43,870 nt of DNA from a virus, in IMG/VR virus record IMGVR_UViG_3300035157_000154, positions 1-43,870 of that record; one strand, given 5' to 3'. Below the pieces are notes generated by a model that searched no databases, had not been told where the DNA came from, and was given only the letters and a program-made list of their open reading frames with translations. This document shows positions 8,569 to 16,365 of the stretch, one piece after another. A program made the translations under genes and the position numbers. Position 1 is the first letter of the stretch, and each line of letters begins with the position of its first letter.

Positions 8569-9005
8569 GTTAGGTAATCTTTACGAGCATGATGCTCAGG
8601 TATTACCTTACCAAGTTTAACTACCAATAAACCATCCTCAAATGTAACATCAGTTACTTTTGTGTCTTCTGCAACTGTCCAAGAGCGTTTGAAACTTCTT
8701 TGTGCAAGTCCTCTATGGAAGAACTGTTCCTCTGTAGGAAGATCTTCTTTGGTTGGTTTGCTTCCTTCGACGTGGAGCTTACCGTATTCTGTGTAGACAT
8801 TGACTTCATCCTTTTTGAACCCTGCTAGAGCAACCTCTAGTCTTGACTCGTGATTATTTACATGAACAATATTATAGGGTGGATAATTGGTAGCTTCCAT
8901 CGAGTTAAAGCTATCAAAATAATCATCCAACCCTAGTGAGTTAGTAAAAATCTTGTCCATTAGTGCAGGTAAATCGGCACTACGATATCTTTGTATTTTT
9001 CCCAT
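8565..9005 (-). CDS. hsp20: Hsp20 small heat-shock protein
   Basis: 146 aa. An alpha-crystallin domain covers residues ~40-130 (PPYNIVHVNNHESRLEVALA, KKDEVNVYTEYGKLHVEG, then SFKRSWTVAED). These ATP-independent chaperones hold unfolding proteins; the gene is common in cyanomyoviruses. Start at 9005 rather than the longer ORF (9092): AGGAG lies 7 nt upstream of it, and a late promoter TATAAATA at 9062-9069 falls inside the longer version. That promoter suggests late expression, perhaps during virion assembly. Confidence 0.92.
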   Translation of the reverse strand: MGKIQRYRSADLPALMDKIFTNSLGLDDYFDSFNSMEATNYPPYNIVHVNNHESRLEVALAGFKKDEVNVYTEYGKLHVEGSKPTKEDLPTEEQFFHRGLAQRSFKRSWTVAEDTKVTDVTFEDGLLVVKLGKVIPEHHARKDYLT

Positions 9006-9061
9006 GATAGGTCTCCTTAAATAAGCGAGTGTTAATTGTGGACCCTTTCGGCATCCACATA

Positions 9062-9069
9062 TATTTATA
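9062..9069 (-). promoter_or_regulatory. T4-type late promoter
   Basis: TATAAATA on the minus strand, the sequence read by gp55-type late sigma. It lies about 57 nt upstream of the hsp20 start. Confidence 0.7.
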
Positions 9070-9134
9070 CCATACCCTTGAGACACTAGCAATAGGGTTA
9101 TCCGAAATGGTACATATGTTACAGTACGGTTTTT

Positions 9135-9142
9135 GCTAAATA
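9135..9142 (+). promoter_or_regulatory. Possible degenerate late promoter
   Basis: GCTAAATA matches 6 of 8 positions of the late consensus, 23 nt before the ATG of the first plus-strand gene. A 12-bp palindrome (AGAAGTACTTCT, 9142-9153) follows directly and could be an operator or a 5' hairpin. Confidence 0.3.
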
Positions 9143-9164
9143 GAAGTACTTCTACTTAGGAATA

Positions 9165-9674
9165 ATGAAAAAAGCATTCTTGCTTTTTGGTATGATTTTG
9201 ATGAGTGGCACAGCAGCACGTGCCGACCTGACTCATAGACTTAGTAGCTCAACGCAACTCCAAGTAGATGCGGGTTATACTTCTGTCTCAAGAGCAGCGA
9301 ATACATATAGCACCAGTGGATCTGGTGTCTCAACAACTGTAACACCTTCTGGTGGTAGTGCAGCAAGTAGTCTTGGTGGTATCACTGCTGTTAGTAACGC
9401 AGGTGTTGCTACTGTTACTCTGCCTGATGCAGCACAGACAACCCAAGGAAATGCATATAGCTATACACAATCAGTAAGTCTAGGTGACGCTATCGTTACT
9501 ACTGCTGCTGACGTAGGTGATGTCCTAGGTTATTCCAACATAGTATCTACTGCTCCTGGTACCAAAGATACGCTGGCTGGTACCATCACCAGTGCGGGTG
9601 CTATGACTCTAACAGCTGGTGGGGCTGGCACTTCGGCTACGGGACAATTCGTCACAGAAATAACCATACGCTAA
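9165..9674 (+). CDS. Exported Ser/Thr/Gly/Ala-rich protein
   Basis: 169 aa. N-terminal signal peptide: KK, then a hydrophobic run FLLFGMILMSGTA, with likely cleavage near ARA-D (residue ~21). The mature part is rich in Ser, Thr, Gly and Ala with repeated short beta-type segments (SGSGVSTTV, AGVATVTL) and no cysteine, like a beta-structured surface or fibre-like protein. AGGA precedes the ATG. First gene of the only plus-strand unit in the window. The function is unknown. Confidence 0.8.
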   Translation: MKKAFLLFGMILMSGTAARADLTHRLSSSTQLQVDAGYTSVSRAANTYSTSGSGVSTTVTPSGGSAASSLGGITAVSNAGVATVTLPDAAQTTQGNAYSYTQSVSLGDAIVTTAADVGDVLGYSNIVSTAPGTKDTLAGTITSAGAMTLTAGGAGTSATGQFVTEITIR

Positions 9675-9686
9675 GGATGCTACATA

Positions 9687-10154
9687 ATGAAACGAGTTTT
9701 AGTACTACTACTGCTTAGTTTCGGAGGTACTGCTGCTTATGCAGTGCCTGTGGTACCAAATTTCCAACAGGGATCGATGACATCCCACACGGAGACTGAA
9801 TCTACCGTGACGGAAACCATAAATTCGATTGACATGAGGACAGGATGGGAATACACAGTGAGTGGGGTAGGCATTTCAAACAATGGAGAAGCACTAAACC
9901 CCAACGTGAATACATCAACAGTAACAGTAAGCCCAAGCGTGGGGTCAGGAGACGCAGCCATAACAGGTACAGTGACTTCATCCTTCGACAACTTGGACTT
10001 CAACAATCAATCTCAGTTTACGATAACGACTCCAGGGGAGGCGTTTCAATTCGTACAGAGTTACCAAGGACCAGGGATGACCAACCAAACTCTCATACAA
10101 AGAGTAACCACCATCCGAAGCGTAACAGACACAACAAGTACGTTTACCCAGTAA
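9687..10154 (+). CDS. Exported Thr/Ser-rich protein
   Basis: 155 aa. Signal peptide: MKR, hydrophobic LVLLLLSFGGTAA, cleavage expected near AYA-V (residue ~19). The mature region is beta-rich and Thr/Ser/Val-rich, without cysteine, similar in style to the preceding gene. AAGGA lies 9 nt before the ATG; the spacing from the first gene is 12 bp, so they are co-transcribed. Its 3' end overlaps, in another frame, the signal-peptide-like start of the next gene. Confidence 0.78.
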   Translation: MKRVLVLLLLSFGGTAAYAVPVVPNFQQGSMTSHTETESTVTETINSIDMRTGWEYTVSGVGISNNGEALNPNVNTSTVTVSPSVGSGDAAITGTVTSSFDNLDFNNQSQFTITTPGEAFQFVQSYQGPGMTNQTLIQRVTTIRSVTDTTSTFTQ

Positions 10155-11062
10155 TTGCAGCACTTCTCGGCATCCAAATCTTACCTGCAAGAGCAGAAGT
10201 GGGTGGAGTTAGTGCTACTGCAAATCCAATCGCTAATAGTTCTGGCTCGGTGACGAACCAGGCAATACAAGTTTTACAAGGTCCATACATAACCAACACC
10301 TATGGTGGTGGTGTCCAATGTCAGGGTAGTACCTTTAACCTTACACCCTACATACAGTTTGCCGACTCTAGGAAGGATCCTTGGGTCGATTTTTATGATG
10401 AACCACAATATAATCTGACTGATACCAGTGGTAAGATGACTCCTACTGTAGTAACAGTTAAAAACTATCCTTGGGAGACATGGTATGACACCAGAACCAA
10501 GGCAGATGGTAGTAGATGGTTTGAAGATGGTGCTGACATGCAAATCACAATGGATATAGATGGTCCTGATGGAGTACCAGATGTAGTAAGTAATGGTACC
10601 ATGACTCCTACTTGGTTTAAACCAGTGAGGACAGATATGTCTGCTAATCAGTCATTCAATGCAGGTTTCTCTGCTACTCTGTCTATACCATTGAATAGAA
10701 AGTTAGTTAGGCAGTGCCATGAAGCAGCACAGGCACAGATTAATATGCAAGAGCAATTAATATCTAACAAGAGATTAGACTTTGAATTAGCTCGTCTTAA
10801 AAATTGTGGTGAGCTGAAAAAAAGCGGGATATTTTTCCATCCCGCTAGTCCTTATCATAGTGTTTGTGCTGATGTAGTAGTAACAGCACCAGGTGGACAG
10901 ATAATTCCACACGAGCATCAGTTACCACAACCTAAGTGGACTCAACCTACTTCTTCTTCTTCGTCTTCTTCAGTGGAAGTAATCCCTTCTTCAAACGGTA
11001 TTGGTCTGCCAACACTTCAGATCGGGACGGTCTCCGAGTCTGACGACCAAGAGCAGAATTAA
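10136..11062 (+). CDS. Exported protein lacking a canonical start codon
   Basis: The open frame runs far upstream (to 9845), but its first ~95 residues look like a shadow of the preceding gene. Coding character begins around 10136 with KYVYPVIAALLGIQILPARA, a convincing signal peptide, followed by a mature domain (GGVSATANP, NTYGGGVQCQG, a central region rich in aromatic residues). Residues rich in Gln and charge follow, and the C-terminus has a run of eight Ser. No ATG, GTG or TTG exists in frame at a sensible position; the codon where a start would be expected is AAC. The coordinate given is where the signal peptide begins, not a proven start. It may use a rare ATT start, a frameshift from the upstream gene, or contain a mutation or sequencing error. 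Confidence 0.65.
   Translation, partial: KYVYPVIAALLGIQILPARAEVGGVSATANPIANSSGSVTNQAIQVLQGPYITNTYGGGVQCQGSTFNLTPYIQFADSRKDPWVDFYDEPQYNLTDTSGKMTPTVVTVKNYPWETWYDTRTKADGSRWFEDGADMQITMDIDGPDGVPDVVSNGTMTPTWFKPVRTDMSANQSFNAGFSATLSIPLNRKLVRQCHEAAQAQINMQEQLISNKRLDFELARLKNCGELKKSGIFFHPASPYHSVCADVVVTAPGGQIIPHEHQLPQPKWTQPTSSSSSSSVEVIPSSNGIGLPTLQIGTVSESDDQEQN
10823..10846 (-). terminator. Rho-independent terminator inside the opposing gene
   Basis: Perfect 8-bp stem (AGCGGGAT / ATCCCGCT), 8-nt loop, followed on the minus strand by a run of seven T. It lies about 100 bp past the stop of the minus-strand gene ending at 10947, within the plus-strand coding sequence (where it encodes SGIFFHPAS). Confidence 0.88.
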
Positions 11063-11828
11063 TCTTACCCATAACCTTCTTAATAACAGGTTTCACAACC
11101 CTTAGTATTAAATCTGCTAAGGGTTTTGCAAATAAAGCTGATGTTGTTGCGACTGTTGCTATGACTGCTGTTGTAGATACGGTACCAACCGTTGGTAGAT
11201 ACTGTTCCACTGCTGGTACTGGTTCCCAGATGGTCTCACAGATTTTACCATCAGGTGTTAGTTTATATTCTTTTACTTGCTCATCACCCTTCTGATTCCT
11301 ATCACCAATACGTCTAGCATTAGGTGGAGGACACTCTACTTTTTGAGCAGTCTCTGGTGGTATCTCAGGTGGTGATGGTGTATCAAATTCTGCCTGTGCT
11401 ATATCTCCTGTGTCTACTCCTTCATCAACCTCTTCTTGCTCAGTATATACTGTCTGCCATGTTAACTCTCTAGCATCGTAGTTAGGTGGCTCATAGTATG
11501 GCATACCTGCATCACATGCTACTACATTACCTTTAGGGTCATCGTTAACTAGATTCTTATTGAGAGATGGGTCTTTACCTGTGTTCTCCTTATGGACTTT
11601 AACACATCCAGGTATATCAACAACAGGTTGTCCTATGTTTATTACTACTGGTGGATCCAATGGAGTAACAACCTGACTGGTAGTCTCCCATGGACGTAAC
11701 TCTGCTAACTGAATATTTCTTATACTTGGATTCCATGTTCTAACATCACGAATGAACCTAATACCTGTACCATTTATTATAATGTTAGGCACACCTGCAT
11801 CAGGTATCGTAATGTTAGGTATTGTCAC
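10947..11828 (-). CDS. Cyanophage protein with C-terminal membrane segment (293 aa)
   Basis: Not recognised by function. The N-terminal ~80 residues are Ile/Asn/Pro-rich (ITIPDAGVPNIIINGTGI). The middle is acidic and proline-rich with several Cys. A hydrophobic Ala/Val/Thr segment (TVSTTAVIATVATTSALFAK, residues ~218-237) is followed by an amphipathic helix (LADLILRVVKPVIKKV) and a strongly basic C-terminus ending in KKTKKKK. This could be a virion-associated or membrane-active protein. The last 116 bp overlap the plus-strand gene tail to tail. Confidence 0.75.
   Translation of the reverse strand: MTIPNITIPDAGVPNIIINGTGIRFIRDVRTWNPSIRNIQLAELRPWETTSQVVTPLDPPVVINIGQPVVDIPGCVKVHKENTGKDPSLNKNLVNDDPKGNVVACDAGMPYYEPPNYDARELTWQTVYTEQEEVDEGVDTGDIAQAEFDTPSPPEIPPETAQKVECPPPNARRIGDRNQKGDEQVKEYKLTPDGKICETIWEPVPAVEQYLPTVGTVSTTAVIATVATTSALFAKPLADLILRVVKPVIKKVMGKINSALGRQTRRPSRSEVLADQYRLKKGLLPLKKTKKKK
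11097..11125 (+). terminator. Probable terminator for the plus-strand unit, inside the opposing gene
   Basis: Nine-bp perfect stem (AACCCTTAG / CTAAGGGTT) with an 11-nt loop, ending in TTTT on the plus strand, 34 bp after the plus-strand stop at 11062. It lies within the minus-strand coding sequence. On the minus strand no T run follows, so it should act on plus transcripts only. Confidence 0.6.
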
Positions 11829-12088
11829 TGTGATAGATCCATTTCATAGGGTGGTTCCCATACTGGGACAATCTCATGCTTACTTGTAGATATTTCTTTC
11901 TTTCTTAATTTCTCTTCCAATTCCTCAACACTAAGAGTATGAGCTATAACCTCTGACTTCTTATCGTATACGTGAAAGAGTATGTCGCTCATTGAATCAT
12001 CCTTTTTGTGTTGAATAACTATTTGTTTTGCCTTAGTAGTCTCCTCAGTATAGAAGATAACTGGTTGGTCTTTCTGGTCTCCACTCAT
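11825..12088 (-). CDS. Hypothetical protein (87 aa)
   Basis: Charged soluble protein of unknown function. The central segment VEELEEKLRKKEIS (residues ~54-67) should be helical. Starts and stops overlap its neighbours by 4 bp on both sides (ATGA), so it is translated as part of the 12911-10947 operon. No motif recognised. Confidence 0.7.
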   Translation of the reverse strand: MSGDQKDQPVIFYTEETTKAKQIVIQHKKDDSMSDILFHVYDKKSEVIAHTLSVEELEEKLRKKEISTSKHEIVPVWEPPYEMDLSQ

Positions 12089-12342
12089 TGTTTCGGTATT
12101 GTCTGTTTGTAATCTTCTGGTTTTTTAAGTCCTCGTACGGGTCCTGATGTTTTCGGCCATGCGTTTATCAGTTGTAGGTAAACTTCTTCCCTGACGACTT
12201 TCCTGATTGCTTCTATCTGAGCATCTTGTCTCTTCTGAGGACCACCAGTCTGCTGATCGACGACATGGTTACCCCCTACAAATGCACCAGTCCCTAAGAC
12301 TGCTACTGCTGTTGTTGTTGATGCTGCTTTCTGTAAATCCAT
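12085..12342 (-). CDS. Hypothetical protein with N-terminal hydrophobic segment (85 aa)
   Basis: Residues ~8-24 (STTTAVAVLGTGAFVGG) form a short hydrophobic stretch that may be a membrane anchor or signal-like segment. The rest is polar with a helix IEAIRKVVREEVYLQLI. Not recognised. The ATG follows the TAA of the upstream oxygenase with one shared base (TAATG). Confidence 0.65.
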   Translation of the reverse strand: MDLQKAASTTTAVAVLGTGAFVGGNHVVDQQTGGPQKRQDAQIEAIRKVVREEVYLQLINAWPKTSGPVRGLKKPEDYKQTIPKQ

Positions 12343-12911
12343 TAGAGATACGTTACTACTATTACTACTCTCCTCTTAGATTTAGGAGGTTGCATATAAT
12401 GTAGACCTTCAAATGTTACAATGTCATCTTCAAGAGGGTCAAAAAAATGGTCCATGCCATCCTTATCACAATAAGTCCTACCACCAGAATCTGTCAAGTA
12501 TATTATTAAGTTTTTATGAGGAAACTCATGGTCCTTATGAGGAACAGTTAATACATTACCCTCTACTGGATGCACTGCGTTAGCATTTATCCTGTATATA
12601 CAATGGACATTCATATTATTATGTAACATGATGTCATTGATAACGTCATCAAAAGCATCAAGATACTGAGAGTTAGACCTAGGATATCTCCTATGCTCAC
12701 TACTCATAGTAGCAGGGTGTGCAGGTCCATGTAGGACTGCATGAGAGTAGAAGGATAAGTCCTTATGCTCTTGCTCAAACCCCAATGCTTCAGCATATGG
12801 TGTTGCTTGGTTGTTATAAAACCAAGGAAACTGTTCAGATAATATAAAATCCTTTAGCTCTCTGTACCCAGAGGTCAATGGATTCTCTAGTGTTTCAAAG
12901 GGACAACTCAT
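12342..12911 (-). CDS. 2OG-Fe(II) oxygenase-like protein
   Basis: 189 aa. HKD (H125, D127), then the strand NLIIYLTDSGG, distal H171 in GLHYMQPP and Arg180/181 before VVIVV match the Fe(II)/2-oxoglutarate dioxygenase layout HxD...H...R. The substrate is unknown. Its stop shares a base with the next ATG, and its start overlaps the upstream gene by 4 bp, so the two oxygenase-fold proteins are coupled. Confidence 0.78.
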   Translation of the reverse strand: MSCPFETLENPLTSGYRELKDFILSEQFPWFYNNQATPYAEALGFEQEHKDLSFYSHAVLHGPAHPATMSSEHRRYPRSNSQYLDAFDDVINDIMLHNNMNVHCIYRINANAVHPVEGNVLTVPHKDHEFPHKNLIIYLTDSGGRTYCDKDGMDHFFDPLEDDIVTFEGLHYMQPPKSKRRVVIVVTYL

Positions 12912-13405
12912 TTTGGAAAAGGTATCAATCCTAAATTGGCAGAGTATCTACCTGGTTCATGTAGTATATCAAACCCTATAGTAAGACGAGGTGTAGTAAA
13001 TGGTTCATTAACCACAACCTTATGCTTCATATAACCTGGTCCGATATAAACATTACCAACTTCATTTTGTATTTCAAAATCTTCAAATACAGTTGTAGTA
13101 TTGAAGGGTCTTATACTTATATAGCCATGAATAGGCCACGCATGGTCATGCCATGGTAACACATCCTCAGGCATATGTCTATTTAACCATGCTTGCATCC
13201 ACAATTGATCAGCATCTGTATAGTCATAAACAAAACCTCTCAACTCATTGAAGAGGTCGTAAAAGACCTGAGTTGGAGAGGTTAATCCGAAGATATTATA
13301 TCTATCGTATGACATGGTGAGGTCACCTTCATACGTTACATCATCTAGTATGGAAGTCATCACTCCAACGTTATCTAAAACAACATTGGATTTATATATC
13401 TTCAT
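12908..13405 (-). CDS. Oxygenase/cupin-like double-stranded beta-helix protein
   Basis: 165 aa. WHDH (H86-D87-H88), then HGYISI, a GNVYIGPGYMKHKV stretch with H128, and R140 before LTIGFDI. This order resembles the 2OG-oxygenase or cupin core, but the proximal triad spacing is not the standard HxD, so an inactive or differently coordinated relative is possible. Function unknown. Coupled to the oxygenase gene at 12342. Confidence 0.6.
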   Translation of the reverse strand: MKIYKSNVVLDNVGVMTSILDDVTYEGDLTMSYDRYNIFGLTSPTQVFYDLFNELRGFVYDYTDADQLWMQAWLNRHMPEDVLPWHDHAWPIHGYISIRPFNTTTVFEDFEIQNEVGNVYIGPGYMKHKVVVNEPFTTPRLTIGFDILHEPGRYSANLGLIPFPK

Positions 13406-13642
13406 TTAAAATGGAGATTCCATTGGTGCTGCTTGAGGTGCTTCCATATCAGGTGCAGGGACAGCTGGTGCTAGACCTTCAACTACTCCACCAAGAGCAC
13501 CGCCACCAATAGATCCTAATGCTTTCTCAGTTACTGACTCTATGATTGCATCTTTCTGTGTATACAGATAGATTCCACCGCTAACAACTGCAAGACTTAC
13601 AGTTGCACTTGCTATCGCAAGAACATTTACAAATTTTTGCAT
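13406..13642 (-). CDS. Single-pass membrane protein (78 aa)
   Basis: N-terminal hydrophobic segment (VLAIASATVSLAVVSGGIYL, residues ~8-27), then a helix with QKDAIIESVTEKAL, a glycine-rich stretch and a Pro/Ala-rich tail. Similar small proteins are common in cyanomyoviruses, but none has a function I can name. CTATAAAGA, one base off the late consensus, lies just upstream, though too close to the ATG to be convincing. Confidence 0.7.
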   Translation of the reverse strand: MQKFVNVLAIASATVSLAVVSGGIYLYTQKDAIIESVTEKALGSIGGGALGGVVEGLAPAVPAPDMEAPQAAPMESPF

Positions 13643-13654
13643 GATACTTCATCT

Positions 13655-14095
13655 TTATAGATTGTATTTTTTATCGTCTGCCTTCGGAGCTGACGCTGTT
13701 ATATTTAGTGGGGCTTGTTCGATACGAATTGTCTGAGCAGGTGCGGTATTCGCAGCCTTCTCTATCAACATCTTCATATCATCTTTAGTTATGTTAGCAC
13801 TACCACCACCATTCATCTTCATGGTACCATCACCCTTCTTAGATGCTGTTTGAATCCCGAAACTAGCTAAAACCCCAGTGAACACCGAAGCTATGAAGGT
13901 CGGATCAATTTTCTGTTGTGGTACTCCTGGGATAGCGACGTAGTTTAACGTCAATATTCCACCACTCCAAACAAGTACACCAAGTCTCACAAAAGTAGAT
14001 ATGATGGCTGCTTGTTCGTCTTCATCTGGTAGTATCTTGTCCTTTATGGTACCAAGAACTCCTTTCTTTTTCTCTTCACCTTTTTTCTCAGTCAT
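13655..14095 (-). CDS. Membrane protein, two hydrophobic segments (146 aa)
   Basis: Lys/Glu-rich N-terminus (1-~28), then two hydrophobic segments: IISTFVRLGVLVWSGGILTL (~31-50) and FIASVFTGVLASFGIQ (~67-82). A polar tail follows with NITKDDMKMLIEKA. Two helices with a short loop and a charged N-terminus recall small phage membrane proteins, including holins, but I see nothing specific for lysis. The function is unknown. Confidence 0.7.
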   Translation of the reverse strand: MTEKKGEEKKKGVLGTIKDKILPDEDEQAAIISTFVRLGVLVWSGGILTLNYVAIPGVPQQKIDPTFIASVFTGVLASFGIQTASKKGDGTMKMNGGGSANITKDDMKMLIEKAANTAPAQTIRIEQAPLNITASAPKADDKKYNL

Positions 14096-14512
14096 TTAAA
14101 CCTCCGCAGTAACCTTCTTCTTTCCAATATTATATTTGGATTCCAAAGTCCATTCGTTTTTATCCTTAAATGACAGTACCTTAATTTGATTTAGTGGTGC
14201 TAGGTTCTCGGCATTACCTACTATCTCTAATAACCCCCAATCAGATAGGAGTTTAGCGATACGATTGCGACGTTGCACATCATTCTCTGTAATATTAGTT
14301 GGTTTCCCATCTAATGCAAAGAGTTCTTTGAAGTGCACGATGTAATACTTACCACGCTTATGTAGAATGTGACAAGACTGATAGAGCTTACGCTCTTTAC
14401 GAGATGCTACACCTATACGAGTCAATGTCTCTCTCACTTTGAGAAAGTCATCGGGTTCCTTAAGGGTAACTTCTAACATCATATCTTGAGACCACGAGAT
14501 CTCTTCACTCAT
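14096..14512 (-). CDS. regA: RegA translational repressor
   Basis: 138 aa (T4 RegA 122 aa). Strong similarity: EVTLKEPDDFLKVRETLTR, YQSCHILHKRGKYYIVHFKE, LLSDWGLLEIV. RegA binds the ribosome-site region of early phage mRNAs and represses their translation. It lies right after gp62 (ATGA overlap), the same order as in T4 (44-62-regA). It has ~11 extra N-terminal residues; GGAGGAAG just upstream of the ATG at 14512 supports that start. Confidence 0.95.
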   Translation of the reverse strand: MSEEISWSQDMMLEVTLKEPDDFLKVRETLTRIGVASRKERKLYQSCHILHKRGKYYIVHFKELFALDGKPTNITENDVQRRNRIAKLLSDWGLLEIVGNAENLAPLNQIKVLSFKDKNEWTLESKYNIGKKKVTAEV

Positions 14513-14895
14513 TGTCTTCCTCCAGTATTCAGTTTTGATTTAATAACTTCAAGTTGCTCCCTAGTCAAGATCTTCATTGCTTGCTGAGCTTTCTCAGTAT
14601 TGTAACCATAGTATTGCTTCACTAAGTCGAGGTCACTGTCTTTAGACTTCTTATCCCAAGGAGAAAATCTCTTCGATTTCCTAACACTATGTATAAAATA
14701 TTGATACTGGAGGATGTTAGGTAAATGTGACGAAGAATTCATCTCATTTGCATGCATAACAGTGTCGATGAATCCAGACAGACATTTGTTCACAATAAAA
14801 GCAGGGTACTTCTTCATTGCTCTCTCATCATTAGAGAGATCTCCCTGCTTTAGATTGATACTGTTAAGGTAATCCTTTAGTGGATACTCATGCAT
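14509..14895 (-). CDS. 62: Clamp-loader small subunit gp62
   Basis: 128 aa, the short cyanophage form (T4 gp62 is longer, ~187 aa). LKDYLNSIN, KKYPAFIVNKCLSGF, LQYQYFIHSVRKSKRFSPW and DLVKQYYGYNTEKAQQ match cyanophage gp62 as I know it. With gp44 it loads clamp gp45 onto DNA. In T4 gp44 and gp62 are adjacent; here they are 3 kb apart. It overlaps dam by 8 bp. Confidence 0.85.
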   Translation of the reverse strand: MHEYPLKDYLNSINLKQGDLSNDERAMKKYPAFIVNKCLSGFIDTVMHANEMNSSSHLPNILQYQYFIHSVRKSKRFSPWDKKSKDSDLDLVKQYYGYNTEKAQQAMKILTREQLEVIKSKLNTGGRQ

Positions 14896-15727
14896 ACAAT
14901 GCCTCTAATGGTGTCTTGTTTATCTCGTAGTTGCATACTAACAACTCCTTCTTCTGTTTATTATCTGGCCTATGCTTCATACCGTAAGTAATTTGAAACA
15001 ATTCTTGATGATAACCTTCATACTCTGACTTAAGATAGTCATCGTCATTATATGTTACAAACCAATCATGTTTACAATCTCTACAGTGTTGTATAAACTC
15101 TTCATGTTTGAATGACTTATGTAACTCAGCATTACTACCGTATAGATATGTCCCTATCTTATAAGGTGGATCTAAGAACATGAATACATTGTCACCTGGT
15201 GCATGCATTACTTCAGAGTAATCATGGTTAGTGATTCTCCAATTCTTTATCAGTTGAGATATCTCATAGAGATAACTAGCACCACGAGTGGTGAAGTTTT
15301 GTCTAGATGCAGTAGCACTGAAGGAACTATTCTCTGTTAGTCCTGAGTAAGAACACTTGTTAAGTATCCAGAAGAGACATGCTCTCTCAAAGTCATCTTC
15401 TTCCTTCTTAATCTTGTCCTTAGCACCCTTAAATAATTCTTTTGCTTTATCTTCTGTGCTATGCTCTCTCTTAATCTCTACTAAAGTATCTGATAACTCC
15501 TGTCCATTCTTTTGTAATTGAATCCAAAAGTTATAAAGATATTCATACTTATCATTAACCCACACTGGGATGTCAGGATACATCTGTGTGAACAATAAAG
15601 CAACTGAGCCACCACCGACAAATGGTTCTCTATACTCTGCCATATCTCTAGGAAATCTAGGGATAAAATCTTTAGCAACCCTAGACTTACCGCCTGGATA
15701 TCTTAGTGGTGTTTTTCTAGTCTTCAT
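14888..15727 (-). CDS. dam: D12-class N6-adenine DNA methyltransferase
   Basis: 279 aa. Motif I region LRYPGGKSR (8-16) and FVGGGSVALLF (36-46), catalytic DPPY (186-189), and FVTYNDDDYL near the C-terminus: the alpha-class (D12/Dam) layout with S-adenosylmethionine as donor. The target site cannot be read from sequence. It may protect phage DNA from host or phage nucleases. Embedded between three 2OG oxygenases and gp62 with 4-8 bp overlaps. No restriction partner is adjacent. Confidence 0.93.
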   Translation of the reverse strand: MKTRKTPLRYPGGKSRVAKDFIPRFPRDMAEYREPFVGGGSVALLFTQMYPDIPVWVNDKYEYLYNFWIQLQKNGQELSDTLVEIKREHSTEDKAKELFKGAKDKIKKEEDDFERACLFWILNKCSYSGLTENSSFSATASRQNFTTRGASYLYEISQLIKNWRITNHDYSEVMHAPGDNVFMFLDPPYKIGTYLYGSNAELHKSFKHEEFIQHCRDCKHDWFVTYNDDDYLKSEYEGYHQELFQITYGMKHRPDNKQKKELLVCNYEINKTPLEALYA

Positions 15728-16365
15728 TTTATACTTACCTCAAGTTGTGGCATCTCCCACGGTCCAGTATTTATTCGGCCAGTAGGGAATGCATTAAATG
15801 ATATTGTCCATCTGTCAAAATCTTCCATCTGTCTACCTGAGAAGTGTCTCAACCATGCAGGGAAGAGTATGAGTTTACCTGGTTCAGCATCAATCTTCTC
15901 ATTGATACCAAGTTCAGCTTCCATCTTATCATGATACCACACATCGAGCGTATCGTAAACCCTCGGTGTGCATGGGTCATCAAATATAGTTGGTGCACCA
16001 TCTGTCAGATAATATACTGCACTCAAATATGACATCGGATGTCTATGTAATGGGTGTCCATACCCACTCTTAGCAGGTGCATGGTTAAACCAACAAAGAG
16101 ATATGTCTAACTTGTCACAGTATAACTGATACTGATTACGATACTCATGTAGACAACCATCAAAAAATTCTATTAGTCTTTTGACATGTATATTATCAGA
16201 CTTATGGAGGTCTGGTTTGCTTGTCAACACACCTTCTGGAAAATTAGAAGGTTGTGCAGGGTATGTCTTAAAGTATTCTATTAGATGTTCATGTAAATCA
16301 TCCTCAGGTTTATGGTATTCCCTGACGACGACTGGAAATAGATGTCTTTCGTTAACCTTTACCAT
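15724..16365 (-). CDS. 2OG-Fe(II) oxygenase, tandem copy 3
   Basis: 213 aa. HRHPMSYLSAVYYL (H107, H109), LILFPAWLRH (distal H174) and R185 before WTISFN: the putative 2OG-Fe(II) oxygenase family with an HxH in place of HxD, seen often in cyanophages. The substrate is unknown. Paralogous to the two genes upstream (shared FP(A/S)WL.H and (W/Y)(T/S)I(S/A)FN blocks). It overlaps dam by 4 bp. Confidence 0.87.
   Translation of the reverse strand: MVKVNERHLFPVVVREYHKPEDDLHEHLIEYFKTYPAQPSNFPEGVLTSKPDLHKSDNIHVKRLIEFFDGCLHEYRNQYQLYCDKLDISLCWFNHAPAKSGYGHPLHRHPMSYLSAVYYLTDGAPTIFDDPCTPRVYDTLDVWYHDKMEAELGINEKIDAEPGKLILFPAWLRHFSGRQMEDFDRWTISFNAFPTGRINTGPWEMPQLEVSIK

Noticed and set aside
9006-9092. Longer Hsp20 starting at 9092
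   Set aside because: It would contain the TATAAATA late promoter, and the 9005 ATG has a strong ribosome site.
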